Shown in pieces: positions 1-9,677 of a stretch of 37,030 bases of DNA. The translations under genes were made by a program, and so were the position numbers. Within the stretch, counting starts at the first letter, position 1, and the number at the start of each line of letters is the position of its first letter. The stretch is from assembly GCA_001574975.1 (NCBI GenBank), contig KQ965780.1:4805-41834 (forward strand), given 5' to 3'. The notes under the pieces were generated by a model. It saw only the letters and a list, made by a program, of their open reading frames with translations. It was not told where the DNA came from and did not search any database. Source of the DNA: Gonapodya prolifera JEL478. Its lineage: Eukaryota; Monoblepharomycota; Monoblepharidomycetes; Monoblepharidales; Gonapodyaceae.

Positions 1-2597
1 CTACCAGCTTTTCCTCTTTATGCCGGCTCAGATTCGCCACATATACATGCATACCATCGATAAACGTCCAATTCAGCCTCGTCCCTCGTCATGGGACCCA
101 TCAGTACCGCCTCAATCACCAGCACACAGCTGCCTGCCACCCGCACACGCCCACCACGCCCACCACGCCCCACAGACGCCAGGGGCCCAACCGGTCTCGG
201 ACCTCTCACTCATCACCGACTACCGGCAGTCAGGTGGACTCGTGGATTGCTTGGTGGAAGGGACAGAGGGCGTGACAGAAGGGATGGAGGGCGGAAAGGG
301 TGAGCAAACAGTCGACAGAAAAAATAGCACATGAGGGTGTAGCAAAATTCATTTAAGTAGGAGAAACCGACGTTTGGAGGTCGAGAAAGAGAGGAGTCGA
401 AGAGAGAAAGGCGCGCACGGTATGCGTGAGAGCAGGAACAAGCTCCACTTTTCCCCAGAGCACTCAACGCCAGATACGACGTATCTTGTACTCCAGAGTT
501 CAATGCAGATGTCCGCGGCTGGGGGAGACACGAAAACTCCGCGAATTCCAACGTCGAAACGGGTGAGACCCGCCCACACTTGGAGAGGAACTCCACCCGA
601 GCCCACGCTTCGCGCTCATGGAAATCTCACAGCCGACATAGAGACAATGTCGGTTCTGGAAAATCAGCGAGCCCGAAGCGTTTCTCGTGTCGTCCTGTCT
701 AGCGGAGGTTCCAGGCTACAATCCGAATCCGACGCCCTCTGGCACTCTGAGAAATCGCAATTTCTACGCCCCGAGCAATCTTCGACCGCCAGCTGGAGGC
801 GGGAAGGCAATGTTGCCCTTTGGTGTCTTGGAACCTCGTGTGAGCACCTGTCCAGTCCCGAAACCAGGCCACGCGATGACGTCTCGGGCATCCTCGCCCG
901 GTCCCTCATCACGACTTTGGTATCGTCATTCAACGACCAGGTGCGATCCGTTTCGACGGCCGATTCTGGGAAGGCGAATTCACTGGAATAGTTTTTTCGT
1001 GGATATGTGACCTTGGCGAGCGCACATGACCGAGACGACGAGCGTTCGGTCTTGAAATTGGAGGAGTTTCCGGTCAGCGTTTGCGAAAGTGAACGTTTCC
1101 CTGGTTTATCGTCAGAAAAGACTGTCGAGCCGAGTCATTTTTGCCAAGTCGGGTGCCCGAGTAAATACTCCCAAACACGCCAAACAGAGGAACGCAACAC
1201 AACCCGAGCGCGCGGGTCGCTCTACCGTGTCATCCGATATCTGAATCGTTTACTGGTGCGATCCCACTCCCTCGGATTTCCCTGGTCGGCAGTGTGAACC
1301 GGACTCGCGTCTCCGTCGCACAAAACATCCATTTCCGTGTCCGATGCGGTCGGTTTCGTTACCTCTTTCGAGAAGTGACTCTTTATACTGTAAGCCTGCT
1401 CGTATTTCTTGTCCATTGGTCGTCGTCTCTTCTAATCACCTTTCTGATAATCCACTGATCAGATCGAACATTCTCAAACCTCCCCATCCTCCTCTCAACA
1501 GGCCCTCTTCACGCTTACACTAATCCTCACTACCACAATCTCTTTCTGGCGCCGCACTGACTGCCCATCGTGATGGTTCCGTCAGATCCCACCTCACCTG
1601 TCTCATCCCAATGCGGCGATTCGGGGGTGCAATGCACCCGGGGAGCCTGACTCTGGACCGACTGGTGGACTCATCTGGACCCTGCTCTGAAACCACAGAA
1701 ACGACCCGGTGTCCGCTCCTGTTTGAATGGGTGAGTTACCGTCACCGTCAAAGCCCCAATTCACTCCTCATCACCCCACCCGTCTCAAATCGACCGGCTT
1801 CATTTTATCGGGGTCTACAACCTTCACTTCTCCCCAAAAGCCAATCCATCTGTCCGCCAAACTCCAGCCCCGACTACCGGACCTCAACCCGTCACATCAA
1901 CTCTACCACTGCTGTCATCACACCTCCTCACCACCCTTGGCGCCGTCTCCGCCACGAAGGCGTGGCCGTCTATTTGGAAGGACGATGTGGGGGACGCGCG
2001 TTATAGCTTGCGGAGCGAAGGGTTCGCAAAGCGTTGCTGTCACGCTTTGAAGTGCGCACTGGCGTGTACGCGCATGGACCGGGTATCTTGATGGGTTGAT
2101 ATACCTCATGGAGGACGCGCATGCAAGTTGGACTTGGACCGAGGCCAAGGAGCGCGACAGGAAAGGACGCCTGATGATTGAACTTACTGTAGAGCGTGCC
2201 TCCGAGCGGGCGCGAAAGCCGGCGTGAGTCCGGGCGGAGGACATTGCCTCGGGACAAGCACGTCAGGGTGGACCAGGACCGAGCGGACAGAGAGAGAGAC
2301 AGGAAAGGACGCTTGAATTTGGAATTGCTGCTGAGAGCGCTAGAGTAAGAGCGAAGAAGGCATCATATGAGAGATTGCATGTCTCAAAGCGTTGCGTCGA
2401 TCGTATCTGGCCAGGTGTGCTTCTCGGACAGTTTGGAATGTCATGCATGGACACTCGAGCGGGGAGACGGAGTGGATTATCGATGCGCAGAGCCATAGCA
2501 TTTAACATCGGGGCTCCCTGCGGCTGAGGTATTAGGGCCGACTGTGGCGTGATGTCGTGCTGTAATACCGACTGAAAGCTCTTCTTTACGATGATAC
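1..2597. other. Gene-poor region, no supported gene
   Basis: I see no ORF here with recognisable domain content or a convincing exon chain. The longest open stretch, about 374-991 on the plus strand, starts at a non-ATG codon, is highly charged and Ser-rich, and matches no family I know. A CT-rich stretch at about 1430-1570 before an ATG at 1573 looks promoter-like, but the frame closes after about 25 codons. A short minisatellite-like run (CCACCACGC-type unit, about three copies) lies at about 141-168. An imperfect repeat at 2127-2340 is listed separately. Decayed intergenic or transposon-derived DNA is the likeliest reading. Confidence 0.5.
2127..2340. repeat. Two diverged direct repeat copies of about 70 bp
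   Basis: Segments at about 2127-2197 and 2268-2340 share a core beginning GGACCGAG and continuing through GACAGGAAAGGACGC to a GAGCG end, with many substitutions. In one frame both copies read as a charged stretch around ERDRKGRL, so they may derive from an old coding repeat, but both frames stop soon after. A 14-bp piece of the second copy's flank (AGAGCGAAGAAGGC) recurs at about 3775. The origin is unknown. Confidence 0.45.
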
Positions 2598-2684
2598 ATG
2601 GCCCTTTCTGTGACGAAGCGGACTCTCACTCGTTCACGCAGTATCAGAACTCATAGTACGTGCCAACAGACTTCCGCCGCTGAG

Positions 2685-3177
2685 GAAGCAACGGTGTGCT
2701 GTGCCCGTGAGGAGTTGCCGGATGGTCGTTCGCCTAGTGAGAGTTTTGTTTTGACTTCTTCGCTTGCTTACCAGCCAGTTTCTCACCTCACCACACCCCG
2801 CGCCCCCTTAAAGTCAAGGCCAAGACCGCGCAGGAGAAACTCATCGTGATTGACAACGTCGTGTACACGGTTCAAAACTACATGGACGAGCACCCCGCTG
2901 GCGCAAACTTGCTCAAAGTTCTCCATCGCCCACGACGTCACCTACCAGTTCAACGGCGGAGTGTTCTTCCACGACAACGCTGTGAGGAGTATCTTTCCCG
3001 TCCTGCGCACCCCATAACCTTGCTCACTGCACCAACCCCCCACCCCCAAACTTGGCCCGTAACATGATGCAGCGAATTCGCGTGGCCCGTATCACAGGCG
3101 ACCCCAGCCCGCTCGAGGACGACCTTGTAGTGAACGACAACGAAAAGTGGGTCGGGTTGGTGTCGGGGAAAGTCTAG
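2685..3177 (+). pseudogene. Relic of delta-9 fatty-acid desaturase C-terminus (cytochrome b5 domain)
   Basis: The plus strand encodes pieces of the cytochrome b5 domain that follows the desaturase core in fungal Ole1-type stearoyl-CoA desaturases. At 2828-2915 one frame reads VVYTVQNYMDEHPAGANLLK, with the first haem-ligand His in EHPAG (HPGG in intact proteins). One base later the frame shifts to SIAHDVTYQFNGGVFFHDNA, which carries the second haem-ligand His. After an intron-like gap (donor GTGAGG near 2982, no good AG acceptor), the C-terminal NMMQRIRVARITGD continues to a TAG at 3175-3177. An earlier fragment around 2685-2732 (EELPDGRSPS) could be the linker before the domain. The frameshift, the lost acceptor and the absence of the His-box membrane core upstream make this a decayed fragment. 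Confidence 0.75.
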
Positions 3178-5213
3178 GCCGTCTAAGGGAGAGATGGGTC
3201 ATGGGACTTTTGGCCGATGAGTGAAGAGTGAAAGAAGTGGAGGGTGAGACTTGGAGTGCTTTTCTGGTACTGCGCACTTCGTTACCCGTTGGACTAGATA
3301 TGTTGCTGTTGCTTTTGTAATTTGAGGGATTGTAACACCTCGCTTTTTGATATGTGACATATATTGACAGTTGGGGAACTTTTATACGAAATTCTTCCAT
3401 TTCTCTGGTGGCCCGAAGTTTCTTCACACGGACCAAGGGAATGCGCGCCCTCAGCAATTCGATTTCAGTCGTGAGACCGTTATCAGACAAGTGACGATGC
3501 TAGAAAACACACGTAACAAGAAGCGCAGAAACATTCGCAGGCGTGCATCTCATTGAAGTGGGGCATAGAGCGCTTGAGTGGTGGACCTTATGTCGTTGAT
3601 GGCTTCGCACGGAGCTCACCAAACTTTGATGACGCATCAAAAGTCATTAGTGTACAGAAGAAAGATAAAAATTAGAGCAGACCGCTTCATTCCGCCACGC
3701 TTGGTGTAGAGTCATTCCATGAGACGTAGCAAGCCCCTCCAGCGATATGGTGTTACATTCGTCAATTGAGCGAGAGCGAAGAAGGCGAGTTCTGATGCTC
3801 CATGAACATAAAGCGTCTGCTTCGTCACAGAAAGGACATGGCTCCACGCTCCACGTAGAGAAGAGCTTCCGTCGGAGTTCCAGCGCGCCACCAAGCCGCA
3901 ATTGACGGAGAATCGAAACCCCAACCATTCGAAAACACAACCACAGGGACACTTTGATTGGGAAAAGAGTTTGGACAATTGGGTTTATTCGAATTTGTTT
4001 ACTGGCGCATAGCAGTGAATACTCCGCTACCCTTCATCTAAAGCACGGCATCTGAACCAATACAAAAGTTGCGAGCCTGTCTGCCACTCTCAGCATCACA
4101 GTCGACACTGAGAGCACGCAGGGTGCGCGACGTGGACGCTGCTCGCAGTGGCACCCCGTCCTGCGTATCCGCTGTCCTGCGTTGCCAGCTCCGGCATTTG
4201 GCGACAAGAGGACTCCCCCGACTCCACTGCGCGGAAAATGTCACTCACTTTCCGTTCTTGTCCTCTCGGCCCACTACGATGCGTTGCGCCTGCCGCGTAC
4301 CCGGTCCCGGTCTGCACTCGACTTCGTTTTCGGACGATGCTCGTGCAATGCAGTCTTGGCCCCCGTAAATCATAGGTAGCCAGATCCGGCGGCAGTGTGC
4401 GACCGTAACCCGCGAGCACCCTACTTGCTGCGGAAAACCTGGTGGGGGAGAGGGGTTTCCACTGAGCGGAAGTGTTGCTGCGGTCGGATTTCTGTGTATT
4501 TAAAGGAACTCCGGCTAAGTTAAATAAAATTCAAATTGAATTATTTTGCTTTCGCATCGCTATCTTTGGAAATTTGTGTGGCGATAGATTCTCGTCGAAA
4601 GGAATTCACTTAGAATTGACGCAAAAGTGGCCCTTGAAATTATGGTGGGAATGTTTTCACATGCAGTTCTTCGTGAGAAGGCCGCTGTTTTGGCGAGACA
4701 GAATGCTTGGGAGGGCAAGCAGCACATAGAAAACGAGCCATTCCCCTACCGACACATCAGATAGTTCTACTCCTCCTTTGTGGGCCGGAAAGCCCAAATC
4801 CCATTTACTCCGCACCAGTCATCCACAGAAGTTGGCCAACACTAGCAAAAGGACGAACCACACACACGACAGTGCCCCGATGACAGCAACTCCCCGACCC
4901 CCGCGCAGGCGCTCTTTCAGGCGTCAGATGGTGCCGTCCTTGAACTTTCCGCGGCAACAGATGATATTCGGGGATCAACTCCCCCGTGGCTCGATCTGAG
5001 CATGTGCGTTGCAAATAACACCGCCTTGGAATGTTGGGCAAGAAGGCTCGGAAAATGGGAAGTGGAGCACGGCAAGATAGTATGAGTGGTGTTGGAGTGA
5101 GCATGCAAAATGGAATGGAAGGTGCAGTCCGGGTGATCTTAGAATACATTGTTGCATTGATATGAATCAAAAATTAGTCATTAGACGCCCTTCACCGACT
5201 TCAAGACACTATT
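3178..5213. other. No supported gene; includes an AT-rich island
   Basis: Several ORFs of 60-120 codons occur on both strands (for example minus 3647-3952 and minus 4805-5170), but none shows a recognisable domain or a convincing exon chain. About 4490-4640 is clearly AT-richer than its surroundings and contains a perfect 7-bp inverted repeat around one base (AATTCAAATTGAATT). The segment up to 5213 includes the 3' flank of the minus-strand CAB5 gene. Confidence 0.4.
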
Positions 5214-6229
5214 TTACAGTCCTGCCCACTGCAACACCGTCAAGATGCCCCACACCACCGTCGCTGGGCCAACTCCCACAAGCCACCACGCCGCTGTCGC
5301 CACAAGCCCGGGCGTCCGCTTTGCTACCATATCGCACACCTGGCGCTTGGTGTCTTCCGCGCCACCCGTGTTGTCGATGACGAGGTCGGCCAGAGCGCGT
5401 TTCTCGTCGATGGGCATCTGGGCGTTGACGCGTTGCAGGGCGGCTTCGGAGGTGGAGGAGTCGCGGGCCATAAGGCGGGAGAGTTGGATTTCGGGGGGAC
5501 TGGGATGGGTTTGCGTGGTCAGTATCTTTTGCAAGTGACATTCGTGAAGGACACGTACCAATATACGACGACTTTAAGATTAATCCCAACGCCTAGTTTC
5601 GCTTCAAATAGGAGGGGTGAATCCACGACAATGAGACGAGCGCCTGAAATGTACCATCCCAGGATTTGGCGGAGCGTTTCCCGCTGGATGTAGGGGTGGG
5701 TGCACCTGGAAAGCACGAGGTTACGGATCATGGCAAGTTTCCTGGGTTAAATCGCCTATGCAACGTCGCAGGCTCCGCTATTCCGGTGTACGGAGTCTGT
5801 GTACTTGTACCGACGCCGATGCCCTCGACACCTCCTTCATTAAAACCACCAATAGTCCCAGCACTTCCAGTACACGATTCTCCGCGTGATGTTTTCTTGA
5901 AACCTCCAAATCCGCCCTAGATCGCTCCACAAGGTGGAACGAGCGCGCCAAACCCACCTGTTGATCTTCTTCCGCGCGTCCGGATCCCCGAACACGATTT
6001 TCCCCATCTTGGGTCGATCCAGCTCTCCCTTCTCCGTAAGAACTTCCTTCCCGAATGTCATGACAATGTCTCGGAGCCCCGGCATCCCAGGCCGAACCAC
6101 ATCGCGTGCAATCAGGTCCAAGTCCACCACAGGAATCGGTCCGCCGTCATCTTGTGGAAGCGAGACGAGCATTTTCGACACAGTGGATTTCCCGGTGGCG
6201 ATACCTCCGGTGAGCCCGATGATGTACAT
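5214..6229 (-). CDS. CAB5: Dephospho-CoA kinase
   Basis: This enzyme phosphorylates the 3'-hydroxyl of dephospho-CoA, the last step of coenzyme A synthesis. I read three exons: 6229-5958, 5705-5559 and 5499-5214, with introns of 252 and 59 bp, giving 234 residues. Intact family members with this architecture are about 230-240 residues. The P-loop [12 protein letters not shown] is at residues 5-16. [10 protein letters not shown] follows, then HPYIQRE at the first junction, the core SPLLFEA, and the late motif LVIDNTGG. The C-terminus ends in one hydrophobic segment ([18 protein letters not shown]), a probable membrane anchor as in eukaryotic single-domain CoA kinases. The ATG at 6229 sits directly before the conserved YIIGLTGG. 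The gene is divergent from MET22. The 252-bp first intron is long for this locus. Confidence 0.93.
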
Positions 6230-6385
6230 GTTCGTAGGCGATTTATTGGTTCAATAGTATCATCTGGGATTATTGAATAGTGTCAAATGCGAACTTTAGT
6301 CTGGACTGTACTTCCCCACCTCAACCGATTGACCCTTCTCGCCTCGCATCCCCCGTTACGCCATCCATTCCGCCCAATCATTACA
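6230..6385. promoter_or_regulatory. Shared divergent promoter of CAB5 and MET22
   Basis: Only 156 bp separate the two start codons, so this segment must serve both genes. It contains an inverted CCAAT box (ATTGG, near 6244) close to CAB5 and a forward CCAAT (GCCCAATCATT, near 6372) about ten bases before the MET22 ATG. There is a pyrimidine-rich stretch at about 6310-6380. No clear TATA box is visible. Co-regulation is an inference from spacing. Confidence 0.6.
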
Positions 6386-7746
6386 ATGTGTGAGTCTGCT
6401 GACCTCTACTAGCGTCGCGATCGCTGTTCCATACTCATAAAACACCTTGTCGTGCTGAAACCAAAAAGCGTACGCAAAGGAACGGGACGTTGCCATCAAT
6501 GCAGTGCTCAGAGCGTCGCGGCTCTGCCAAGGCGTTTTTCAGCATCTCGTGGCGGGACAGACCTTGACCAAGAAGGATAAATCTCCCGTAACCAGTAAGT
6601 TCAACGTGAAACAGCAAACGATGGCCCTACAAGACCGGTGACCTGCCCTTTTGTTCTTGCTCTAGTTGCCGACTATGGATCCCAGGCCGTCGTAAACGTC
6701 GTCCTTGGCCAACATTTCCCGGAAGATCCGATTGTGGGCGAGGAGGACGCGGCGGACCTGCGGGTGGAGTCTGGACGGACCATGAAGGAGAAAGTGGTCG
6801 AGCTGGCGAACTCTGTATTCGAGGAGAAGTTGGGAGAGGACGAGGTGGGAGTGCACATTGCGATAGGGACGTCGACGGTCGTTCCTTACATCTCTCATCT
6901 TCGCCATCGTGAAAGCTTCTTGCTGCGATTGATCGGGGAAACTACGCTGGTGGTGCGAAGGGCCGTCACTGGACTTTGGATCCTATCGGTGAGGATGTCG
7001 TGCGCCGGGAGTGAGAACGCCCATTCCCACCTCCTTCGCGCACCTAGACGGCACCAAAGGATTTCTCCGCGGCGAGCAATTCGCAGTCTGCCTTGCTCTC
7101 ATTGTGGACGGAGTCGTCACCGTGGGTGTGATGGGTTGCCCCAACCTCCCTGTCTCGTTTTCCAAACCAGACGGGGAACGTGGTGTCCTGTTCGTCGCCG
7201 TCAAGGGCGAGGGCGCCTTCCAGCGGGCGTTTTCGGCTACCTCAGAGTCGTTGATCCACGTGGACGCCAACCCGGACACCTCTGAGGCCCTGTTCTGCGA
7301 GTCGGTGGAGGCGGAGCATTCGGCCCATGGAGACACCGCCAAGATCGCGGAGATTCTGGGTATGCACAAGGCGCCTGTCAGGATGGACAGTCAGTGCAAG
7401 TACGGCACTGTGGCGAGGGGGGACGCCTCGATATACTTGAGAGTGCCCACAAGAAAGGACTATGTGGAGAAGATTTGGGTGCGTGGCTGGCTGTACCTAT
7501 CGCGTTCTCGTCTCCAACTCATTTTCAATTTCTTGTCATTACCGTGTTCCGTAGGATCACGCTGCTGGTGCTCTCATTGTCACTGAAGCAGGAGGTGTCA
7601 TCAGCGACGTCCTTGGAAATCCTCTCGACTTTTCTCGGGGTCGGACACTCTCTGCGAACAAGGGTATCGTCGTCGCTAACCAGCACATACACGCAAAAGT
7701 TATGGAAGCAGTCAAGACCGCGCTCAAAGGAAACCCCAACTTGTAA
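6386..7746 (+). CDS. MET22: 3'(2'),5'-bisphosphate nucleotidase (HAL2/MET22 family)
   Basis: This enzyme hydrolyses 3'-phosphoadenosine 5'-phosphate to AMP, clearing a by-product of sulfate assimilation, and is lithium- and sodium-sensitive in yeast. I read six exons: 6386-6389, 6469-6594, 6666-6844, 6916-6988, 7048-7478 and 7555-7746, with all junctions in frame, giving 334 residues. The first exon is only ATG plus T. Inositol-monophosphatase-superfamily motifs are intact: GEEDAADL (first metal site), DPIDGTKGF starting at residue 125 (metal-binding Asp residues), and WDHAAG at 271-276. PVT-ADYGSQ near the second junction is also typical. An AATAA-like element lies about 25 bp after the stop. 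The main uncertainty is the tiny first exon, whose acceptor (AAAAAG) is weak. Confidence 0.92.
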
Positions 7747-8083
7747 ATATCGTAAAACTTTCAGCATCAATAGAAAATAATGATAGACGGGACGCTAGAT
7801 CGTATGATGAGAAATCAGGGTCTCCTCTCCAACTGAGGACAAATCCAATGGAGCGGCGGTGCTGAGGCTTTTCAACCAACTGAACATCCTCCACTCTTAC
7901 CAACTCCATCTCGTCCTCCTCGACCCGCCCTTTGAGCTTCATCTGTATTCCCACAGACGTTGACCCTCATTGGCCTTGCTCATCTTCACTTCGCGTTCGT
8001 CAGAGTGAACTCGCGTTCTTGGCCGTGAACATCTCCCCCAATCCCCCCTATTGTCGCAATCCTCTGGTCGAAAACTACATCGG
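7747..8083. other. Intergenic MET22-CHS7, no gene seen
   Basis: This 337-bp segment holds the MET22 3' flank (A-rich, with AAAATAATG near 7777) and the presumed CHS7 promoter. That promoter includes a CT-rich stretch at about 7985-8050 just before the start codon. ORFs here are short and unsupported. Confidence 0.5.
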
Positions 8084-9346
8084 ATGACATCTCCTGTTGG
8101 CTTCAAGTTCGGCTCGTTCGACTACTTCTGCGACCAAGTGTACCTCTCCATTTGTCCGCTCGTGGGGACTGTTGAGCCGAGATGCTATTCCAGGAACATT
8201 GAAGTGGGAGGCCTGCTCCTGTTCCAACCTGGTGAGCAATCTTATCTTGAGTTGATTGCTGGTTTCGCGTACCCAGACTCAACAATTGGTTTTGGGAATG
8301 CCTCCGAACATGAATGAAGCGACTTATGTGGTGTATCTCGTGGCGTTGGTCATGACATCCTTTATGATTTACCACATCAAAGTGAAGTACACGGCAGTAG
8401 GTGGGTGTCGACCGCCAGCTCTCGGATTCGACTACGGGTGCTTGATATCTCGTTCCATTCCCTGCGACCTGACGAATGAACGTCAGGCCGGAAAGAAATA
8501 CTCATTTTCTTCTACATGTACATTGGCCTGGTTATCACCGAGTTCCTAGTGGTGTCGGGCCTCATTCCAGTAACATCAGTTGTGTACCCGGTATGAGTTC
8601 TACTTCTGGCACGGATGTGGCCGTTGTAGAGTTAACACCTTCGTTTCCAAAGTATTTCACGGCAGCTCACATCGGTCTCATCACGGCGCTGTTTTGGTGT
8701 CTCGTTCTCAACGGATTCGTTGGATACCAATGGACCGAGGATGGCACATTGCAATCGCTCTGGGTACGTTCGCCGGCTTGTTGCAGCGTTCTCCATTGAT
8801 TCTGTTATCGTTAACCTTGCTGCCACCTATTAGACCATCCGATTGTCTTCACTTCTTGTCTTTGCGATTGCGTTCTTCATCTCAATCGCAACCTTTAAGG
8901 GCTTCCTCGGCTTTTCCCCCACGAATCCCATCGCTCTATTTATCGTTTACCTTCTCTTCAACGCCCTCTGCCTCACAGTTTACGTCATTTCACAAATCAT
9001 CCTCGTGCTCACAACCCTTGACGACCGGTGGTCCCTCGGTAACATCTTGACCGGGGTTTCATTTTTTGTTATCGCTCTCCTCTTCCAGTTTGTGCTCTCC
9101 CCCACAGTGTGCAATGGCACGCAGCACTACATCGACGGGTACTTCTTTGGTGCCCTCTTCAGTTTGCTCTCGATAATGATGGTGTACAAGTTCTGGGACA
9201 GTATCACAAAGGAGGATCTGGAATTCTCTGTGGGAGGAAAAACCAACGTGTGGGAGATTAAAGACCCACTACTCAACGACGAGCAGATGGCACTACTCGC
9301 AAATGAGCATCAACGGCTTGGAGCTCCAGGTCAATACGACAGATGA
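8084..9346 (+). CDS. CHS7: Chitin synthase export chaperone Chs7
   Basis: This is an ER membrane chaperone needed for export of a class IV chitin synthase (Chs3 in yeast). I read five exons: 8084-8231, 8320-8400, 8487-8590, 8653-8763 and 8834-9346, giving 318 residues, the usual size. Family signatures appear in order: FGSFDYFC near the N-terminus, a short Cys-Pro segment (SICPLVG), RCYSRNIE, KYTAVGRKEI across the second intron, a PYFTAAHIGL region, ATFKGFLGFSPTNP, LDDRWSLG, and the diagnostic WDSITKEDLEFSVGG. About six or seven hydrophobic spans alternate with these motifs. The first intron is taken to the AAG at 8319, not the nearer CAG at about 8276, because only that choice keeps frame and joins FQPA to TYVVYLVAL. 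The start is the ATG before TSPVGF. Confidence 0.95.
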
Positions 9347-9677
9347 CCAGAGTCCGTTGAGGGCGGGATGTGATGTGGAACCAAACAATGAAGGACAATT
9401 GGCAAACGTTTCAGCGCTCTCAATCAGAGAGAGTGAGCACGATACCCTGCATGCATATTAGAGTATGTCTTTCTCTCGTTGTACAGTGTGTGTCTCCAAC
9501 TATGATTTAAATAACCGGATTGCGCATTTGAGATTATTTTTGATGAGTGATCGTGAGATGCGTGGGAATATTTAACATCGAAAACTAGACCGTGATATCG
9601 GTGTGCGTTGAAACGTGCTGTCTCTCCTCCATTCTTCCAGTTCGTTCATGGTATCTTCCCTCCCAGTCTTTACCATG
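9347..9677. other. Convergent 3' flank, no gene seen
   Basis: This 331-bp stretch separates the 3' ends of CHS7 (plus) and the Ser/Pro-rich gene (minus). It is AT-richer than its neighbours and contains TTTAAATAACC near 9506, a plausible 3'-end signal for CHS7. No ORF is supported. Confidence 0.5.

Noticed and set aside
374-991. Plus-strand ORF of about 205 codons
   Set aside because: It has a non-ATG start, no recognisable domain, competing ORFs on the other strand and no splice structure linking it to anything.
4805-5170. Minus-strand small membrane protein gene downstream of CAB5
   Set aside because: The hydrophobic stretch appears only in frames with nearby stops, and no consistent start or splice pattern was found.
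8232-8276. Shorter CHS7 first intron ending at the CAG near 8276
   Set aside because: It puts the next exon out of frame and reaches a stop. The AAG at 8319 restores the conserved protein.
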